This document shows, piece by piece, positions 27,230 through 36,695 of a DNA stretch of 62,319 bases (positions are counted from its first letter, which is position 1; each line of letters opens with the position of its first letter). The stretch is from Roseobacter sinensis. GTDB taxonomy: Bacteria > Pseudomonadota > Alphaproteobacteria > Rhodobacterales > Rhodobacteraceae. Both the position numbers and the translations under genes were made by a program. The stretch is taken from positions 1 to 62,319 of the forward strand of contig NZ_JALIEB010000022.1 in assembly GCF_025755255.1 (NCBI RefSeq), given 5' to 3'. A model generated the notes under the pieces. It was not told where the DNA came from and did no database searches. It was given only the letters and a program-made list of their open reading frames with translations.

Positions 27230-28846
27230 ATGACCCTCACTCTCTCCATGCCCGGACAACACGACCTCAGACCCCGCATCACCGTTTTCGGTGTCGGCGG
27301 TGCGGGCGGCAATGCGGTCAACAACATGATCGAGAAGGAACTCGACGGGGTGGAGTTCGTCGTGGCCAACACCGACGCGCAGGCGTTGCAACAGGCCAAG
27401 TCGGACAACCGGGTGCAGCTGGGCATCAAGGTGACCGAAGGCCTCGGTGCAGGGGCGCGTGCGAGCGTGGGGGCCGCCGCTGCAGAGGAGAGTATCGAGC
27501 AGATCGTTGATCACCTCGCTGGCGCGCATATGTGTTTCATCACCGCCGGGATGGGCGGCGGCACCGGGACGGGCGCGGCGCCGATCATCGCGCAAGCCGC
27601 GCGCGAGTTGGGTGTGCTGACCGTCGGTGTGGTGACAAAACCCTTCCAGTTCGAAGGCGCCAAGCGCATGCGCCAGGCCGAAGACGGTGTTGACGCGCTG
27701 CAGAAGGTGGTCGACACGCTGATCATCATCCCGAACCAGAACCTCTTCCGCCTCGCGAATGAGAAGACAACCTTCACCGAAGCCTTCTCGATGGCCGATG
27801 ATGTGCTTTATCAAGGTGTTAAGGGCGTGACCGACCTGATGGTGCGGCCCGGCCTGATCAACCTCGACTTTGCCGATGTGCGCGCTGTCATGGACGAGAT
27901 GGGCAAGGCGATGATGGGCACCGGCGAATCCGATGGCGAAGACCGCGCGATCCAGGCGGCTGAGAAGGCCATCGCCAACCCGCTGCTCGACGAAATCAGC
28001 CTGCGCGGCGCGAAGGGCGTGCTGATCAACATCACCGGCGGGCATGACCTCACGCTCTTCGAGTTGGACGAAGCCGCCAATCGCATCCGCGAAGAGGTTG
28101 ATCCGGACGCCAACATCATCGTCGGCTCGACGCTGGACACCGATATGGGCGGCATCATGCGGGTGAGCGTTGTCGCAACGGGCATCGACGCGGGTGAGGT
28201 GAATACCGAAATTCCCGTTCCACGCCGGTCGCTGTCGCAGCCGCTGAAGCCGGCCGTCTCGGCGGAAGAAGAGGAAGACCAGCCCATCGCCGCGGCCACG
28301 GAAGTGCCTGAGCCGCGGGAGAGCGTTGTGGCGGAGGCGGTCGAAGAGCCGTCGCTCTTCGGCGATATGGACGACGACCGCGGCGTCCCGGCGGAGCCCG
28401 AGTTCACGCCGACCGCAATTGAGGAAGTCGAGGACGACCTTCCGGCGCCGGCCTACCAGCCTCAAGTCGCCGCATTCGAACCCACGCGTGTCGATGCGCC
28501 CGCCGAGCCGGAGAGCTTCGTGGCCCCGCGCGCGCCGACCCCCGGCACGCCCTCGCCGGAGGCCATGGCGCGGTTGCGGGCGGCGGCGCAGAAGGCCGCA
28601 CCGCAGCCGGCACCCCGTCCGGCAGAGGCGCCGAGTGCGTCGCAGGCGGAGCGGCCGCGCTTCGGAATCAACTCCCTGATCAACCGGATGACCGGCCATG
28701 CGGAGCCGGGTGCACCGGCTGCGCCGCGGCAACAACCGCCGGTGCAACAGCGCGCCGCAGCGCCGAGCCAAATGCCGCAGGAGCAGGTCGATCCGGACCA
28801 GGAGCGCATCGAGATCCCCGCCTTCCTGCGCCGTCAGGCGAATTGA
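27230..28846 (+). CDS. ftsZ: Cell division protein FtsZ
   Basis: FtsZ is the tubulin-like GTPase forming the division ring. The 538-residue protein has [17 protein letters not shown] (residues 17-33), the tubulin signature [10 protein letters not shown] (109-118) and the synergy loop [11 protein letters not shown]. The globular part ends near residue 320. A long acidic, proline-rich linker of about 200 residues follows, with an island [19 protein letters not shown] near residues 480-498, and the C-terminal peptide [12 protein letters not shown] that binds FtsA. The start at 27230 is followed by the usual short N-terminal tail. It is followed by a strong terminator. Confidence 0.95.
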   Translation: MTLTLSMPGQHDLRPRITVFGVGGAGGNAVNNMIEKELDGVEFVVANTDAQALQQAKSDNRVQLGIKVTEGLGAGARASVGAAAAEESIEQIVDHLAGAHMCFITAGMGGGTGTGAAPIIAQAARELGVLTVGVVTKPFQFEGAKRMRQAEDGVDALQKVVDTLIIIPNQNLFRLANEKTTFTEAFSMADDVLYQGVKGVTDLMVRPGLINLDFADVRAVMDEMGKAMMGTGESDGEDRAIQAAEKAIANPLLDEISLRGAKGVLINITGGHDLTLFELDEAANRIREEVDPDANIIVGSTLDTDMGGIMRVSVVATGIDAGEVNTEIPVPRRSLSQPLKPAVSAEEEEDQPIAAATEVPEPRESVVAEAVEEPSLFGDMDDDRGVPAEPEFTPTAIEEVEDDLPAPAYQPQVAAFEPTRVDAPAEPESFVAPRAPTPGTPSPEAMARLRAAAQKAAPQPAPRPAEAPSASQAERPRFGINSLINRMTGHAEPGAPAAPRQQPPVQQRAAAPSQMPQEQVDPDQERIEIPAFLRRQAN

Positions 28847-28863
28847 TCCCTTCACGAATTGAT

Positions 28864-28899
28864 GAAAATGGGCTGTATATTTGCAGCCCATTTTCTTTT
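28864..28899 (+). terminator. Rho-independent terminator after ftsZ
   Basis: A perfect 12-base-pair stem, GAAAATGGGCTG paired with CAGCCCATTTTC, closes over the eight-base loop TATATTTG and is followed by TTTTG. The T run and clean stem, 17 bases past the ftsZ stop, make this the strongest terminator in the window and separate the division operon from lpxC. Confidence 0.9.
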
Positions 28900-29060
28900 G
28901 AAAACAGGTGTTTAGTGCGCTACAGGCGTGTTTGTGCTCAAATGTAACAGTAGTGTTTCAGTCCGTTGCAAAGATTGAGTTGAGCCACTCGGGGCCAAAA
29001 CATAGGTACGGTGTCAAGATCAAGAAAGGCCGAATGGCTTAGAGGTAGCGTGGGGCAACT

Positions 29061-29984
29061 GTGCAGACGACTGTAAAATCTCCGATCAGCTTTGCTGGTT
29101 GCGGCCTTCATACGGGCCGCAAGGCGACGGTGACCATCCGTCCGGCAACGGCTGAGCATGGCATATGGTTTTCCCGCACCGACGTGGCTGTTGGCGATCG
29201 GCTGATTCCGGCACGCTGGGACGCCGTACTGCGCTCGCCCCTGTGCACCAAGATCGAAAATCAGGCTGGCTTGCAGGTGTCGACCGTTGAGCACATCATG
29301 GCGGCGCTCGCGGGCTGCGGCGTGCACAACGCTCTGGTTGAAATCGACGGGCCGGAAGTCCCGATCCTCGATGGCTCGGCCGCGCCGTTTGTGCGTGGTA
29401 TCATGCAGCGCGGTCTTCGGACGTTGCCAGCGCCCGTGCGCGCGTTCGAGGTCTTGAAAGAAGTGACCGTCAGTGACGGTCAGGCCTCTGCCACCCTGGC
29501 ACCCGCTGATACGCTGCGGATCGACTTCGAAATCGATTTCGAAGACGAAGCGATCGGCCACCAGAAAAAGTCGCTGATCATGAACAATGGCAGCTTCGCG
29601 CGCGAGCTCTGCGATAGCCGCACCTTCTGCCGTCAGGCCGATGTGGATGCGATGCGGGCAAATGGCCTCGCCCTTGGTGGAGCATCGGGTGAAAACGCCG
29701 TGGTCTTCGATGGCGACCGTGTGCTGAGCCCGGGCGGCCTGCGCCACGCGGACGAACCGGTGCGGCACAAGATGCTCGACGCTCTGGGCGATCTGGCGCT
29801 GGCCGGTGCCCCGCTGATCGGTCACTACACTGGCGTACGTGCGGGCCACTCGCTGACAAACACCTTGCTGCGCAGTCTCTTCGCAACGCCCGGTGCGGTG
29901 CGCATGGTGGTCTGCGACAGGAGCACGGCGAGCCGGCTTCCCGGCTATGGTCTCATCTGGGACGAGATTCCGGCGGTCGCGTAA
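29061..29984 (+). CDS. lpxC: UDP-3-O-acyl-N-acetylglucosamine deacetylase LpxC
   Basis: LpxC catalyses the committed step of lipid A synthesis, a zinc-dependent deacetylation. The 307-residue protein has SFAGCGLHTGRKATVTIRPA, STVEHIMAALAGCGVHNA, GHYTGVRAGHS. The zinc ligands are H78, H236 and D240, and the general acid H263 is in RAGHSL. The GTG at 29061 is used because it gives the standard MQTTVKSPISFxGxGLHTG start. It stands alone after the ftsZ terminator, with bamD 169 bases downstream. Confidence 0.95.
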   Translation: MQTTVKSPISFAGCGLHTGRKATVTIRPATAEHGIWFSRTDVAVGDRLIPARWDAVLRSPLCTKIENQAGLQVSTVEHIMAALAGCGVHNALVEIDGPEVPILDGSAAPFVRGIMQRGLRTLPAPVRAFEVLKEVTVSDGQASATLAPADTLRIDFEIDFEDEAIGHQKKSLIMNNGSFARELCDSRTFCRQADVDAMRANGLALGGASGENAVVFDGDRVLSPGGLRHADEPVRHKMLDALGDLALAGAPLIGHYTGVRAGHSLTNTLLRSLFATPGAVRMVVCDRSTASRLPGYGLIWDEIPAVA

Positions 29985-30153
29985 AGCGCTTGGGCCGCAT
30001 GCGCGTTTCCCCGATCCACCCCCCTCGGCACAGAGTTGGCACTTGCGTTCACAAAGCGCGCAATGGGCGTTTTGCACGCCAAAATTCTGTGCTAGGACCT
30101 CACAAGTACGCGCGGCAGAGCCGCGCCGGGGTTTGGGACGAAGGTGACAGGGC

Positions 30154-31020
30154 ATGAGTAGGCTTGGGTCGCGAAAGCGGGTGATGACAGCAGTGCTGGT
30201 GGCCGCACTGCTCGCCGGATGCGGCGGCAGAGACGGTGGCGGGGCCCGCAACTTCTTCAACCCCGAGGAAATTCCGCTCGAAAGCTACTCGGCGGAGCAG
30301 ATCTTCGAACGCGGCGAATTCGAGTTGAACCGCAGCCGCCCCGACGATGCGGCCTTCTTCTTTTCCGAGATCGAACGGCTCTATCCGTATTCCGACTGGG
30401 CGCGGCGGGCGCTGATCATGCAGGCCTTCTCGTACCATCGTGATCAGGACTACCCCAACAGCCGCTCTGCGGCGCAACGATTCATAGACTTCTACCCCGA
30501 AGACGACGACGCGGCCTATGCGCAGTATCTGCTGGCGTTGAGCTACTACGACCAGATCGACGAGGTGGGCCGCGACCAGGGTCTTACGTTCCAGGCCTTG
30601 CAGGCGCTGCGCGAAGTGATCGAACGCTATCCCGAGAGCGACTACGCGCGCTCGGCAATCCTGAAGTTCGACCTCGCCTTCGATCATCTCGCGGGCAAGG
30701 AAATGGAGATCGGGCGCTACTACCTGCGCCGCAACCATTACACAGCGGCGATCAACCGCTTCCGCGTCGTGGTGGAGGACTTCCAGACCACCACGCACAC
30801 ACCGGAGGCGCTGCACCGGTTGGTCGAGGCCTATCTGTCGCTTGGTCTCACGCAGGAGGCGCAGACGGCGGGCGCGATCCTGGGTTTCAACTACCGATCG
30901 ACAGATTGGTACGAAGACAGCTTCGCGCTGCTCACGGGCCAGGGGCTGACGCTGGAGGCGGCGGGCGACAGCTGGCTGCGCCAGGTCTATCGCCAGACGG
31001 TGAAGGGCGAATGGCTCTGA
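30154..31020 (+). CDS. bamD: Outer membrane assembly lipoprotein BamD
   Basis: BamD is the essential lipoprotein partner of BamA that folds outer-membrane proteins. The 288-residue precursor has a signal peptide with lipobox LLAGC (C23), then five TPR-like repeats (SAEQIFERGEFELNRSRPDDAAFFFSEIERLYPYSDWARRA and onward). Length and repeat layout fit the family. The gene sits between lpxC and recN as in other alphaproteobacteria. Confidence 0.93.
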   Translation: MSRLGSRKRVMTAVLVAALLAGCGGRDGGGARNFFNPEEIPLESYSAEQIFERGEFELNRSRPDDAAFFFSEIERLYPYSDWARRALIMQAFSYHRDQDYPNSRSAAQRFIDFYPEDDDAAYAQYLLALSYYDQIDEVGRDQGLTFQALQALREVIERYPESDYARSAILKFDLAFDHLAGKEMEIGRYYLRRNHYTAAINRFRVVVEDFQTTTHTPEALHRLVEAYLSLGLTQEAQTAGAILGFNYRSTDWYEDSFALLTGQGLTLEAAGDSWLRQVYRQTVKGEWL

Positions 31021-31046
31021 GCCCCAACGCATGACGGGCAGGGCAT

Positions 31047-32696
31047 ATGCTGCGCGGGCTTGACATCACCGACATGCTGATCATCGACCGGTTGGAGCTG
31101 CGCTTCGAGCCGGGTCTCAACGTGCTGACCGGCGAGACAGGCGCGGGCAAGTCCATTCTGCTCGATTCACTGGGGTTCGTGCTCGGCTGGCGCGGGCGGG
31201 CCGATCTGGTGCGGCAGGGTGCGGCGCAGGGCGAGGTGACCGCCTGGTTCGATCTGCCCTTGGATCATCCCGCGCGGGCGGTTCTTGAGGAGGCGGGGCT
31301 GCCGGCCGATGACGAGCTGATCCTGCGGCGGATCAACACCGCCGATGGGCGCAAGACCGCATGGGTGAATGATCGGCGCTGCTCGGGCGAAGTGCTGCGC
31401 CAACTGTCGGAGACCCTGGTGGAACTGCACGGTCAGCACGACGACCGCGGCCTGTTGAACCCGCGTGGGCATCGCGCGATCCTCGATGCATTCGGGGGTC
31501 TGGACGCGACCCGCGCCGCATGCCGGGCGGCCTGGTCCGCCAAGGCGCAGGCGGCGACGGCGCTGGAAGCGGCCGAAGCGGCGGTGGCCGCGATCCGCGA
31601 GGAAGAAGATTTCCTGCGCCATGCGGTTGCCGAACTGGATGCACTGGCGCCGGAACCGGGTGAGGAGGCCACGCTCGATGCCCGACGGCGTACGATGCAG
31701 GGCGCCGAGCGGATCCGCAGCGATGTGGTGCGGGCGCATGACCTCCTGGGGCATCAGGGGGCGGAGGCAGCACTCGGAGAGGCGCTGCGCTGGCTCGACG
31801 GCGCAGCCCCGCGCGCCGAAGGGGCTCTGGAGGCACCGATGGCCGCACTTGCCCGCGCCATGGTCGAGCTCGACGAGGCCACGGCTGGGCTGGGCTCTGC
31901 CATCGAAGGGCTGTCGTTCGACCCGACCGATCTCGAAACCACCGAAGAGCGGCTCTTTGCGATCCGGGCGCAGGCGCGGAAACACGATGTGCTGCCGGAC
32001 GATCTGGCGCGTTTTGCCGACACCCTGCGCGACAAGCTCGCAGCACTCGATGCGGGCGATGCGGATGTGGCGGCGTTGCAAAAGGACGTGCGCGCGGCCG
32101 AAGAGGCTTATGAGAGTGCAGCCGCGGATTTGAGCGCGGCACGGCAGACCGCCGCCCGAGCGCTCGACACAGCCGTCAGTGCGGAACTCGCCCCGCTCAA
32201 GATGGAGCGCGCGGTGTTTGAGACCCAGATCACCCCCGATACGCCCGGGCCTGAAGGTGCAGACAGTGTGGCGTTCACCGTGGCCACGAACCCCGGTGCG
32301 CCGGCAGGCCCGCTGAACAAGATCGCATCCGGCGGCGAGCTCAGCCGCTTTCTTCTGGCGCTCAAGGTGTGCCTGACCAAGGGGCAGTCGGGGCTCACGA
32401 TGATCTTTGACGAGATCGATCGCGGCGTGGGGGGAGCAACGGCCGATGCCGTGGGGCGGCGTCTGGCGGCGTTGGCCGAGGGCGGGCAGGTGCTCGTGGT
32501 GACCCATTCGCCGCAGGTCGCCGCCTTGGGCGCGCATCACTGGCGGGTCGAGAAACAGGTGGCCGACGGCATGACGACCTCGACGGTCACGCCCTTGCCC
32601 GCACCGGAACGGGTGGACGAAATCGCCCGCATGTTGTCGGGCGATACGATTACGGAAGAGGCGCGAGGCGCGGCCCGGGCGCTGCTGGCCGGGTAG
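31047..32696 (+). CDS. recN: DNA repair protein RecN
   Basis: RecN is an SMC-like ATPase of double-strand break repair. The 549-residue protein has Walker A GETGAGKS (29-36), a coiled-coil middle rich in Ala, Glu and Arg (about residues 150-370), the signature KIASGGELSRFLLALK and Walker B MIFDEIDRGVGG. It follows bamD by 26 bases. In many relatives ligA follows; here the next gene is a chloride channel. Confidence 0.94.
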   Translation: MLRGLDITDMLIIDRLELRFEPGLNVLTGETGAGKSILLDSLGFVLGWRGRADLVRQGAAQGEVTAWFDLPLDHPARAVLEEAGLPADDELILRRINTADGRKTAWVNDRRCSGEVLRQLSETLVELHGQHDDRGLLNPRGHRAILDAFGGLDATRAACRAAWSAKAQAATALEAAEAAVAAIREEEDFLRHAVAELDALAPEPGEEATLDARRRTMQGAERIRSDVVRAHDLLGHQGAEAALGEALRWLDGAAPRAEGALEAPMAALARAMVELDEATAGLGSAIEGLSFDPTDLETTEERLFAIRAQARKHDVLPDDLARFADTLRDKLAALDAGDADVAALQKDVRAAEEAYESAAADLSAARQTAARALDTAVSAELAPLKMERAVFETQITPDTPGPEGADSVAFTVATNPGAPAGPLNKIASGGELSRFLLALKVCLTKGQSGLTMIFDEIDRGVGGATADAVGRRLAALAEGGQVLVVTHSPQVAALGAHHWRVEKQVADGMTTSTVTPLPAPERVDEIARMLSGDTITEEARGAARALLAG

Positions 32697-32762
32697 AGAG
32701 GGGTAAAAGGCTTTCCCCCGTGTCACGCTTGCCCTAGAGAGGGAGCAGCCAGAGTAACACGC

Positions 32763-34448
32763 ATGTCCAGCCCGCCGCGATCCGTCCTTTCCCAGCAGCT
32801 CGATGTCGCGCTGGCCTCCTGCCGGGATGGGCTGCGCCTCTTGCGCCGCCGCGGGCCGAACCAAATCCAGTTCTGGTTTATTGCGCTTCTGGTGGGGATT
32901 GCCGCAGGCTTTGCTGCGCTGTTTTTTCGCAAAGGCGTGAATGCCTTGCAAACCTACCTCTACGGGACCGAAGACGTGCGGCTGCTGCACAGTTTCGCCG
33001 AATCGCTGCCGTGGTATCTGGTGCTGATCATCCCGATCTGCGGCGGGTTGGTGGTGGGCATCATCCTGCACATCTTCACCAAGGACGCGCGCGCCCGCTC
33101 GGTGGCGGATGTGATCCATGGGGCGGCCATGCACGATGGGCGGGTGGAGACGCGGGCCGGGCTCGCCTCGGCGCTCGCCTCGATGATCACGCTGGGCACC
33201 GGGGGGTCGACTGGGCGTGAGGGGCCGGTGGTACACTTGGCGGCGGTGATCTCCACCTGGGTCAACCGCCGCATCCATGCCGACGGGATCACCGGCCGCG
33301 ACCTTCTCGGCTGTGCGGTCGCCGCGGCTGTCTCGGCCAGCTTCAATGCGCCCATTGCCGGTGCGCTCTTTGCGCTGGAAGTGGTGCTGCGCCACTTCGC
33401 GGTGCACGCCTTCGCCCCCATCGTGATCGCCAGTGCGGCGGGCACGGTGATCAACCGGCTGGAGTTCGGCGGCGTGACGGAGTTCAGCCTGACCACCGTG
33501 AACGAGGTGCAGTTCTATCAGGAGATGCCCGCCTATCTGATCCTCGGCCTCGTCTGCGGTCTGGTCGCCGTCGCCTTCATGAAAGGGATCTTTTGGGCCG
33601 ATGATGTCGCCAGCAAGGTGCAGGAGAAAACCGGCATTCCCCGCTGGTTGCGCCCGGCCATCGCCGGCGCCATGCTGGGCGGGATCGCGATCTGGTATCC
33701 GCATATCATCGGGGTCGGGTACGAGACGACCTTCCTCGCCATGGATGGGCAGCTCTTGCTGCATGAGGCGGTTGTTTTCGCCGTGATCAAGACAATCGCG
33801 GTGGCCATCACCATGGCGGGGCGTATGGGCGGCGGTGTGTTCTCGCCCTCGCTCATGGTAGGCGCGCTCACCGGGCTCAGCTTTGGGCTCATCGCGACGA
33901 GCATCTTTCCGGAGGTCTCGGGCTCCATCTCGCTCTATGCGCTCGCGGGCACAGGTGCCGTGGCCGCGGCCGTCCTCGGGGCGCCGATCTCGACCACACT
34001 CATCGTCTTCGAGCTCACCGGCGACTGGCAGACGGGCCTCGCGGTGATGGTGGCCGTCTCCATGTCCACGGCCTTGTCGTCACGGCTGGTGGACCGCAGC
34101 TTCTTCCTCAGCCAGCTGGAGCGCCGCGGCATTCACCTTGCCGCCGGGCCCCAGGCCTATCTGCTGGCGATGTTCCGCGTCGGCCCCGTGATGCGGCCCA
34201 TGGATCATCCCCGCGCCGCTTCGGAAGAGGCCTGCTGGGAGATGATCGGGGAGGGCGTCTATGTCGACAGCAACGCAACGCTGGAGTCGGCGATGCCGAT
34301 GTTCGAAACGGGTGTGCGCTTCATTCCGGTGGTGACGCTCAGCGCGGATGCCGCCCCGCCCGAACTGCAGGGCGCACTGTTCCACGTGGACGCGCTGAAG
34401 GTCTACAACCGCGCTCTTGCGGCCACGGCCGCGGAAGAGCACTCCTGA
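32763..34448 (+). CDS. ClC-type chloride channel or H+/Cl- antiporter
   Basis: This 561-residue membrane protein is a bacterial ClC. It has about a dozen hydrophobic segments and the selectivity motifs GTGGSTGREGP (with the gating glutamate), AGALFALEVVLRHF and GRMGGGVFSPSLMVGAL, plus PISTTLIVFELTGD. The retained gating glutamate makes proton-coupled exchange plausible. The last 100 residues lack a clear CBS pair, though DSNATLESAMPMFETGVRFIPVV could be a single degenerate CBS unit. Its TGA and the stop of the convergent DUF427 gene meet back to back (TGATCA). Confidence 0.9.
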   Translation: MSSPPRSVLSQQLDVALASCRDGLRLLRRRGPNQIQFWFIALLVGIAAGFAALFFRKGVNALQTYLYGTEDVRLLHSFAESLPWYLVLIIPICGGLVVGIILHIFTKDARARSVADVIHGAAMHDGRVETRAGLASALASMITLGTGGSTGREGPVVHLAAVISTWVNRRIHADGITGRDLLGCAVAAAVSASFNAPIAGALFALEVVLRHFAVHAFAPIVIASAAGTVINRLEFGGVTEFSLTTVNEVQFYQEMPAYLILGLVCGLVAVAFMKGIFWADDVASKVQEKTGIPRWLRPAIAGAMLGGIAIWYPHIIGVGYETTFLAMDGQLLLHEAVVFAVIKTIAVAITMAGRMGGGVFSPSLMVGALTGLSFGLIATSIFPEVSGSISLYALAGTGAVAAAVLGAPISTTLIVFELTGDWQTGLAVMVAVSMSTALSSRLVDRSFFLSQLERRGIHLAAGPQAYLLAMFRVGPVMRPMDHPRAASEEACWEMIGEGVYVDSNATLESAMPMFETGVRFIPVVTLSADAAPPELQGALFHVDALKVYNRALAATAAEEHS

Positions 34449-34793
34449 TCAGATCCGCTCAACCGTCACATCGCCGTCGGTGTAGAATGCCAGATGGTCC
34501 TTGATGCGTGCAACGGCCTCCTTGGGGGCCTCGTAGGACCACGCCACATCGCTCAGCGTCGTGCTCTTGGTCACCACCGAGAAATAGCTGGCATCCCCCT
34601 TGTGGGGGCAGTGCGTCGATTTCTTTGTGCGGTCGAGGAAGGCCATGGCGATATCCCCGCGCGGGAAGTAGATCACCGCGGGATAGCTGCCCTCCTGCAA
34701 CTCCAGCGCCTCGGAACTCTCGCCCAACACGGCGCCGCCTGCGCGCACGCTCCATGTGCCTTCCGCTTTCCGGATTTTGATGTGATCGGCCAT
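34449..34793 (-). CDS. DUF427 domain protein
   Basis: This 114-residue protein has the DUF427 pattern: WSVRAGGAVLGESSEALEL, YPAVIYFPRGDIAMAFLDRT, THCPHKGDASYFSV, and VAWSYEAPKEAVARIKDHLAFY. The small beta-barrel family is of unknown function. I start at 34793 because GAGGGGGA lies about ten bases upstream and homologues begin MADHIxI; an in-frame ATG at 34826 is possible. The gene lies between clc and pepP with no gap to clc. Confidence 0.85.
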   Translation of the reverse strand: MADHIKIRKAEGTWSVRAGGAVLGESSEALELQEGSYPAVIYFPRGDIAMAFLDRTKKSTHCPHKGDASYFSVVTKSTTLSDVAWSYEAPKEAVARIKDHLAFYTDGDVTVERI

Positions 34794-34859
34794 GACTGCG
34801 TCCCCCTCAAGTGCCTCTATCCGCATCGCCCGTGACAGAACGATGACAGCCGCGCCGGA

Positions 34860-36650
34860 TCAGAGTGGCGCGGTCGCGGCATCCAACCATGTTTTCGCGC
34901 CGGACGATAGGCGCGGGCCGATCTTTTCCGCAACCTCCGCGTGGTAGCTGTTGAGCCAGTCGCGTTCGACCTTTGTCAGCATGTCGGCCACGATCAATCG
35001 CCGGTCTATCGGCACGAAGGTCAGGGTCCGCCAGTCCAGCATCTTGCGGTGCGCGTCCGCGCCGGGCTTGTGCGCGGCCTCTTGGGCGACGATGAGGTTT
35101 TCGATGCGGATGCCGAAGGCGCCTTCGCGGTAGTAGCCCGGCTCATTCGACAGGATCATCCCCGGTTCGATCGGCACATGGCTGGTGCGCGCCAGCCGCT
35201 GCGGGCCTTCGTGCACGCTGAGATAGGCACCCACACCGTGGCCGAGCCCATGGTCGAAATCCTGCCCTGCGAGCCACAGCGGCACGCGTCCCACGGCTTC
35301 GATGTCGCGACCGGCCAGCCCGACGGGCCAGCGCAGGCGGCTCATGGCGATCATCCCTTGCAGAACCCGGGTAAACGCCGCGCAGGCCTCGGCCGGCGGT
35401 GCGCCGATGGCAATGGTCCGGGTGATGTCCGTGGTGCCGTCGAGGTACTGCCCGCCACTGTCCAGCACGATCAGCTGGCCGTCTTCCAGCGGGCTGTCTG
35501 TCTCCTCGGTGACGCGGTAGTGCATGATCGCGCCGTTCGGACCGGTGCCCGCGATGGTCTCAAAGCTGATATCCTGAAGCGCATTGTCGTTGCGCCGCAG
35601 ACCCTCAAGCTTGGTCACCACGTCGGTTTCGCACAGGCTGCCGGGGGGCTGCGCATCGAGCCAGGCCAGAAGTTCCACCACCGCGGCGCCGTCGCGCAGA
35701 TGCACCGCAGCCGTGCCGTCGATCTCGGCGGCGTTCTTGCGCGCCTTCGGCAGGGCGCAAGGGTCGCCGTCGAATGCTGCCTGCTCGCCGAGTAGTTCCG
35801 CGAGCACGTAAGGCACGGTGGCGCGATCCACGCGCACCTTGCCGCGCAGCGCGCCCAAGGCCGCGATCAGCGCGTCGGGTGGGTGCACGGTGACGGCTTC
35901 GCCCAGATGATCGCGCACCTCGATGAGCTTGTCCTCGGTCATGAAGAGGTCCACCGTGCCGCTGTCGTGCAGAATGCAAAAGCCATGCGCGACCGGATTG
36001 CGCGGAATGTCCGAACCGCGGATGTTCAGCAGCCAGCAGAGCGAGTCGGGCAGGGTGATGAGAGCGGCTGCATGGCCGTCCTCCCGCAGGGCCTCTGCAA
36101 GCCGCGCGCGCTTGTCGTCATGGGTTTCGCCCGCAAATTCAAGAGCGTGCTCCTTCACCATGCCCAGAGGCGGCTGTGGCTGATCCTCCCAGATGCGGTC
36201 GACCAGGTTGTCGTGGACTCGCATCTCGATCCCGCTGCCCTCAAGCGTATCGCGCAGCGCGGCAATCTGCCCCGCGCTGTGCAGCCAGGGATCGAAGCCG
36301 ACAACGCCGCCGTCTGGCAACTGCTCCTGCAGCCAGGCGCCGAGGGTGACATCCGGCCAGGGCACGGGTGTGTAGACATCGGCCACCTGCGCTTTGACCT
36401 GCGTGCGATAGCGGCCGTCGATGAACACCCCTGCGACCTCCGTCAAGACGGCGCAGAAGCCCGCAGAGCCGGTGAAGCCGGTCAGCCACGCGAGCCGCTC
36501 GTCCCGAGGCGCCACGTATTCGCCCTGATGCGCATCGGCACGCGGCACGAGAAACCCGTCCAGCCCCTCCGCCTGCATCACCCCGCGCAAAGCCTTCAGC
36601 CGGGGCGGCCCCTGCTCCGGCCGCGCCGTCACCTCAAAGGATTGAAACAT
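34860..36650 (-). CDS. pepP: Xaa-Pro aminopeptidase (M24B, aminopeptidase P)
   Basis: This 596-residue cytosolic metallopeptidase removes N-terminal residues before proline. It has two N-terminal creatinase-like domains and a C-terminal pita-bread domain. Metal ligands appear as D in LDSGGQYLDGTTDITRT (two Asp), H in GLGHGVGAYLSVHEG, E in SNEPGYY and E in GIRIENL. The three-domain length matches the eukaryotic-like long form common in Rhodobacteraceae. GAAGGAGCG before the ATG is the ribosome site and is part of repeat element copy B. Confidence 0.92.
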   Translation of the reverse strand: MFQSFEVTARPEQGPPRLKALRGVMQAEGLDGFLVPRADAHQGEYVAPRDERLAWLTGFTGSAGFCAVLTEVAGVFIDGRYRTQVKAQVADVYTPVPWPDVTLGAWLQEQLPDGGVVGFDPWLHSAGQIAALRDTLEGSGIEMRVHDNLVDRIWEDQPQPPLGMVKEHALEFAGETHDDKRARLAEALREDGHAAALITLPDSLCWLLNIRGSDIPRNPVAHGFCILHDSGTVDLFMTEDKLIEVRDHLGEAVTVHPPDALIAALGALRGKVRVDRATVPYVLAELLGEQAAFDGDPCALPKARKNAAEIDGTAAVHLRDGAAVVELLAWLDAQPPGSLCETDVVTKLEGLRRNDNALQDISFETIAGTGPNGAIMHYRVTEETDSPLEDGQLIVLDSGGQYLDGTTDITRTIAIGAPPAEACAAFTRVLQGMIAMSRLRWPVGLAGRDIEAVGRVPLWLAGQDFDHGLGHGVGAYLSVHEGPQRLARTSHVPIEPGMILSNEPGYYREGAFGIRIENLIVAQEAAHKPGADAHRKMLDWRTLTFVPIDRRLIVADMLTKVERDWLNSYHAEVAEKIGPRLSSGAKTWLDAATAPL

Positions 36651-36652
36651 GC

Positions 36653-36692
36653 GCGCTCCTTCACCCGTCCAAAAATACTCTCGCCGAAGGCG
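36653..36692 (-). repeat. Hairpin + GAGAGTATTT intergenic element, copy B
   Basis: On the minus strand, after the cobT stop, a CGCC-TTC-GGCG hairpin (36682-36692) runs into GAGAGTATTTTTGG, then GGGTGAAGGAGCG, which also supplies the pepP ribosome site. The layout repeats that at 16,903 and 51,495: stem, AGTATTT-like box, then a GAAG-rich purine stretch. Confidence 0.5.
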
Positions 36693-36695
36693 GTC

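Noticed and set aside
32697-32762. Possible terminator AGGGG...CCCCC after recN
   Set aside because: The stem is only 4-5 bases with an 11-base loop and no T run.
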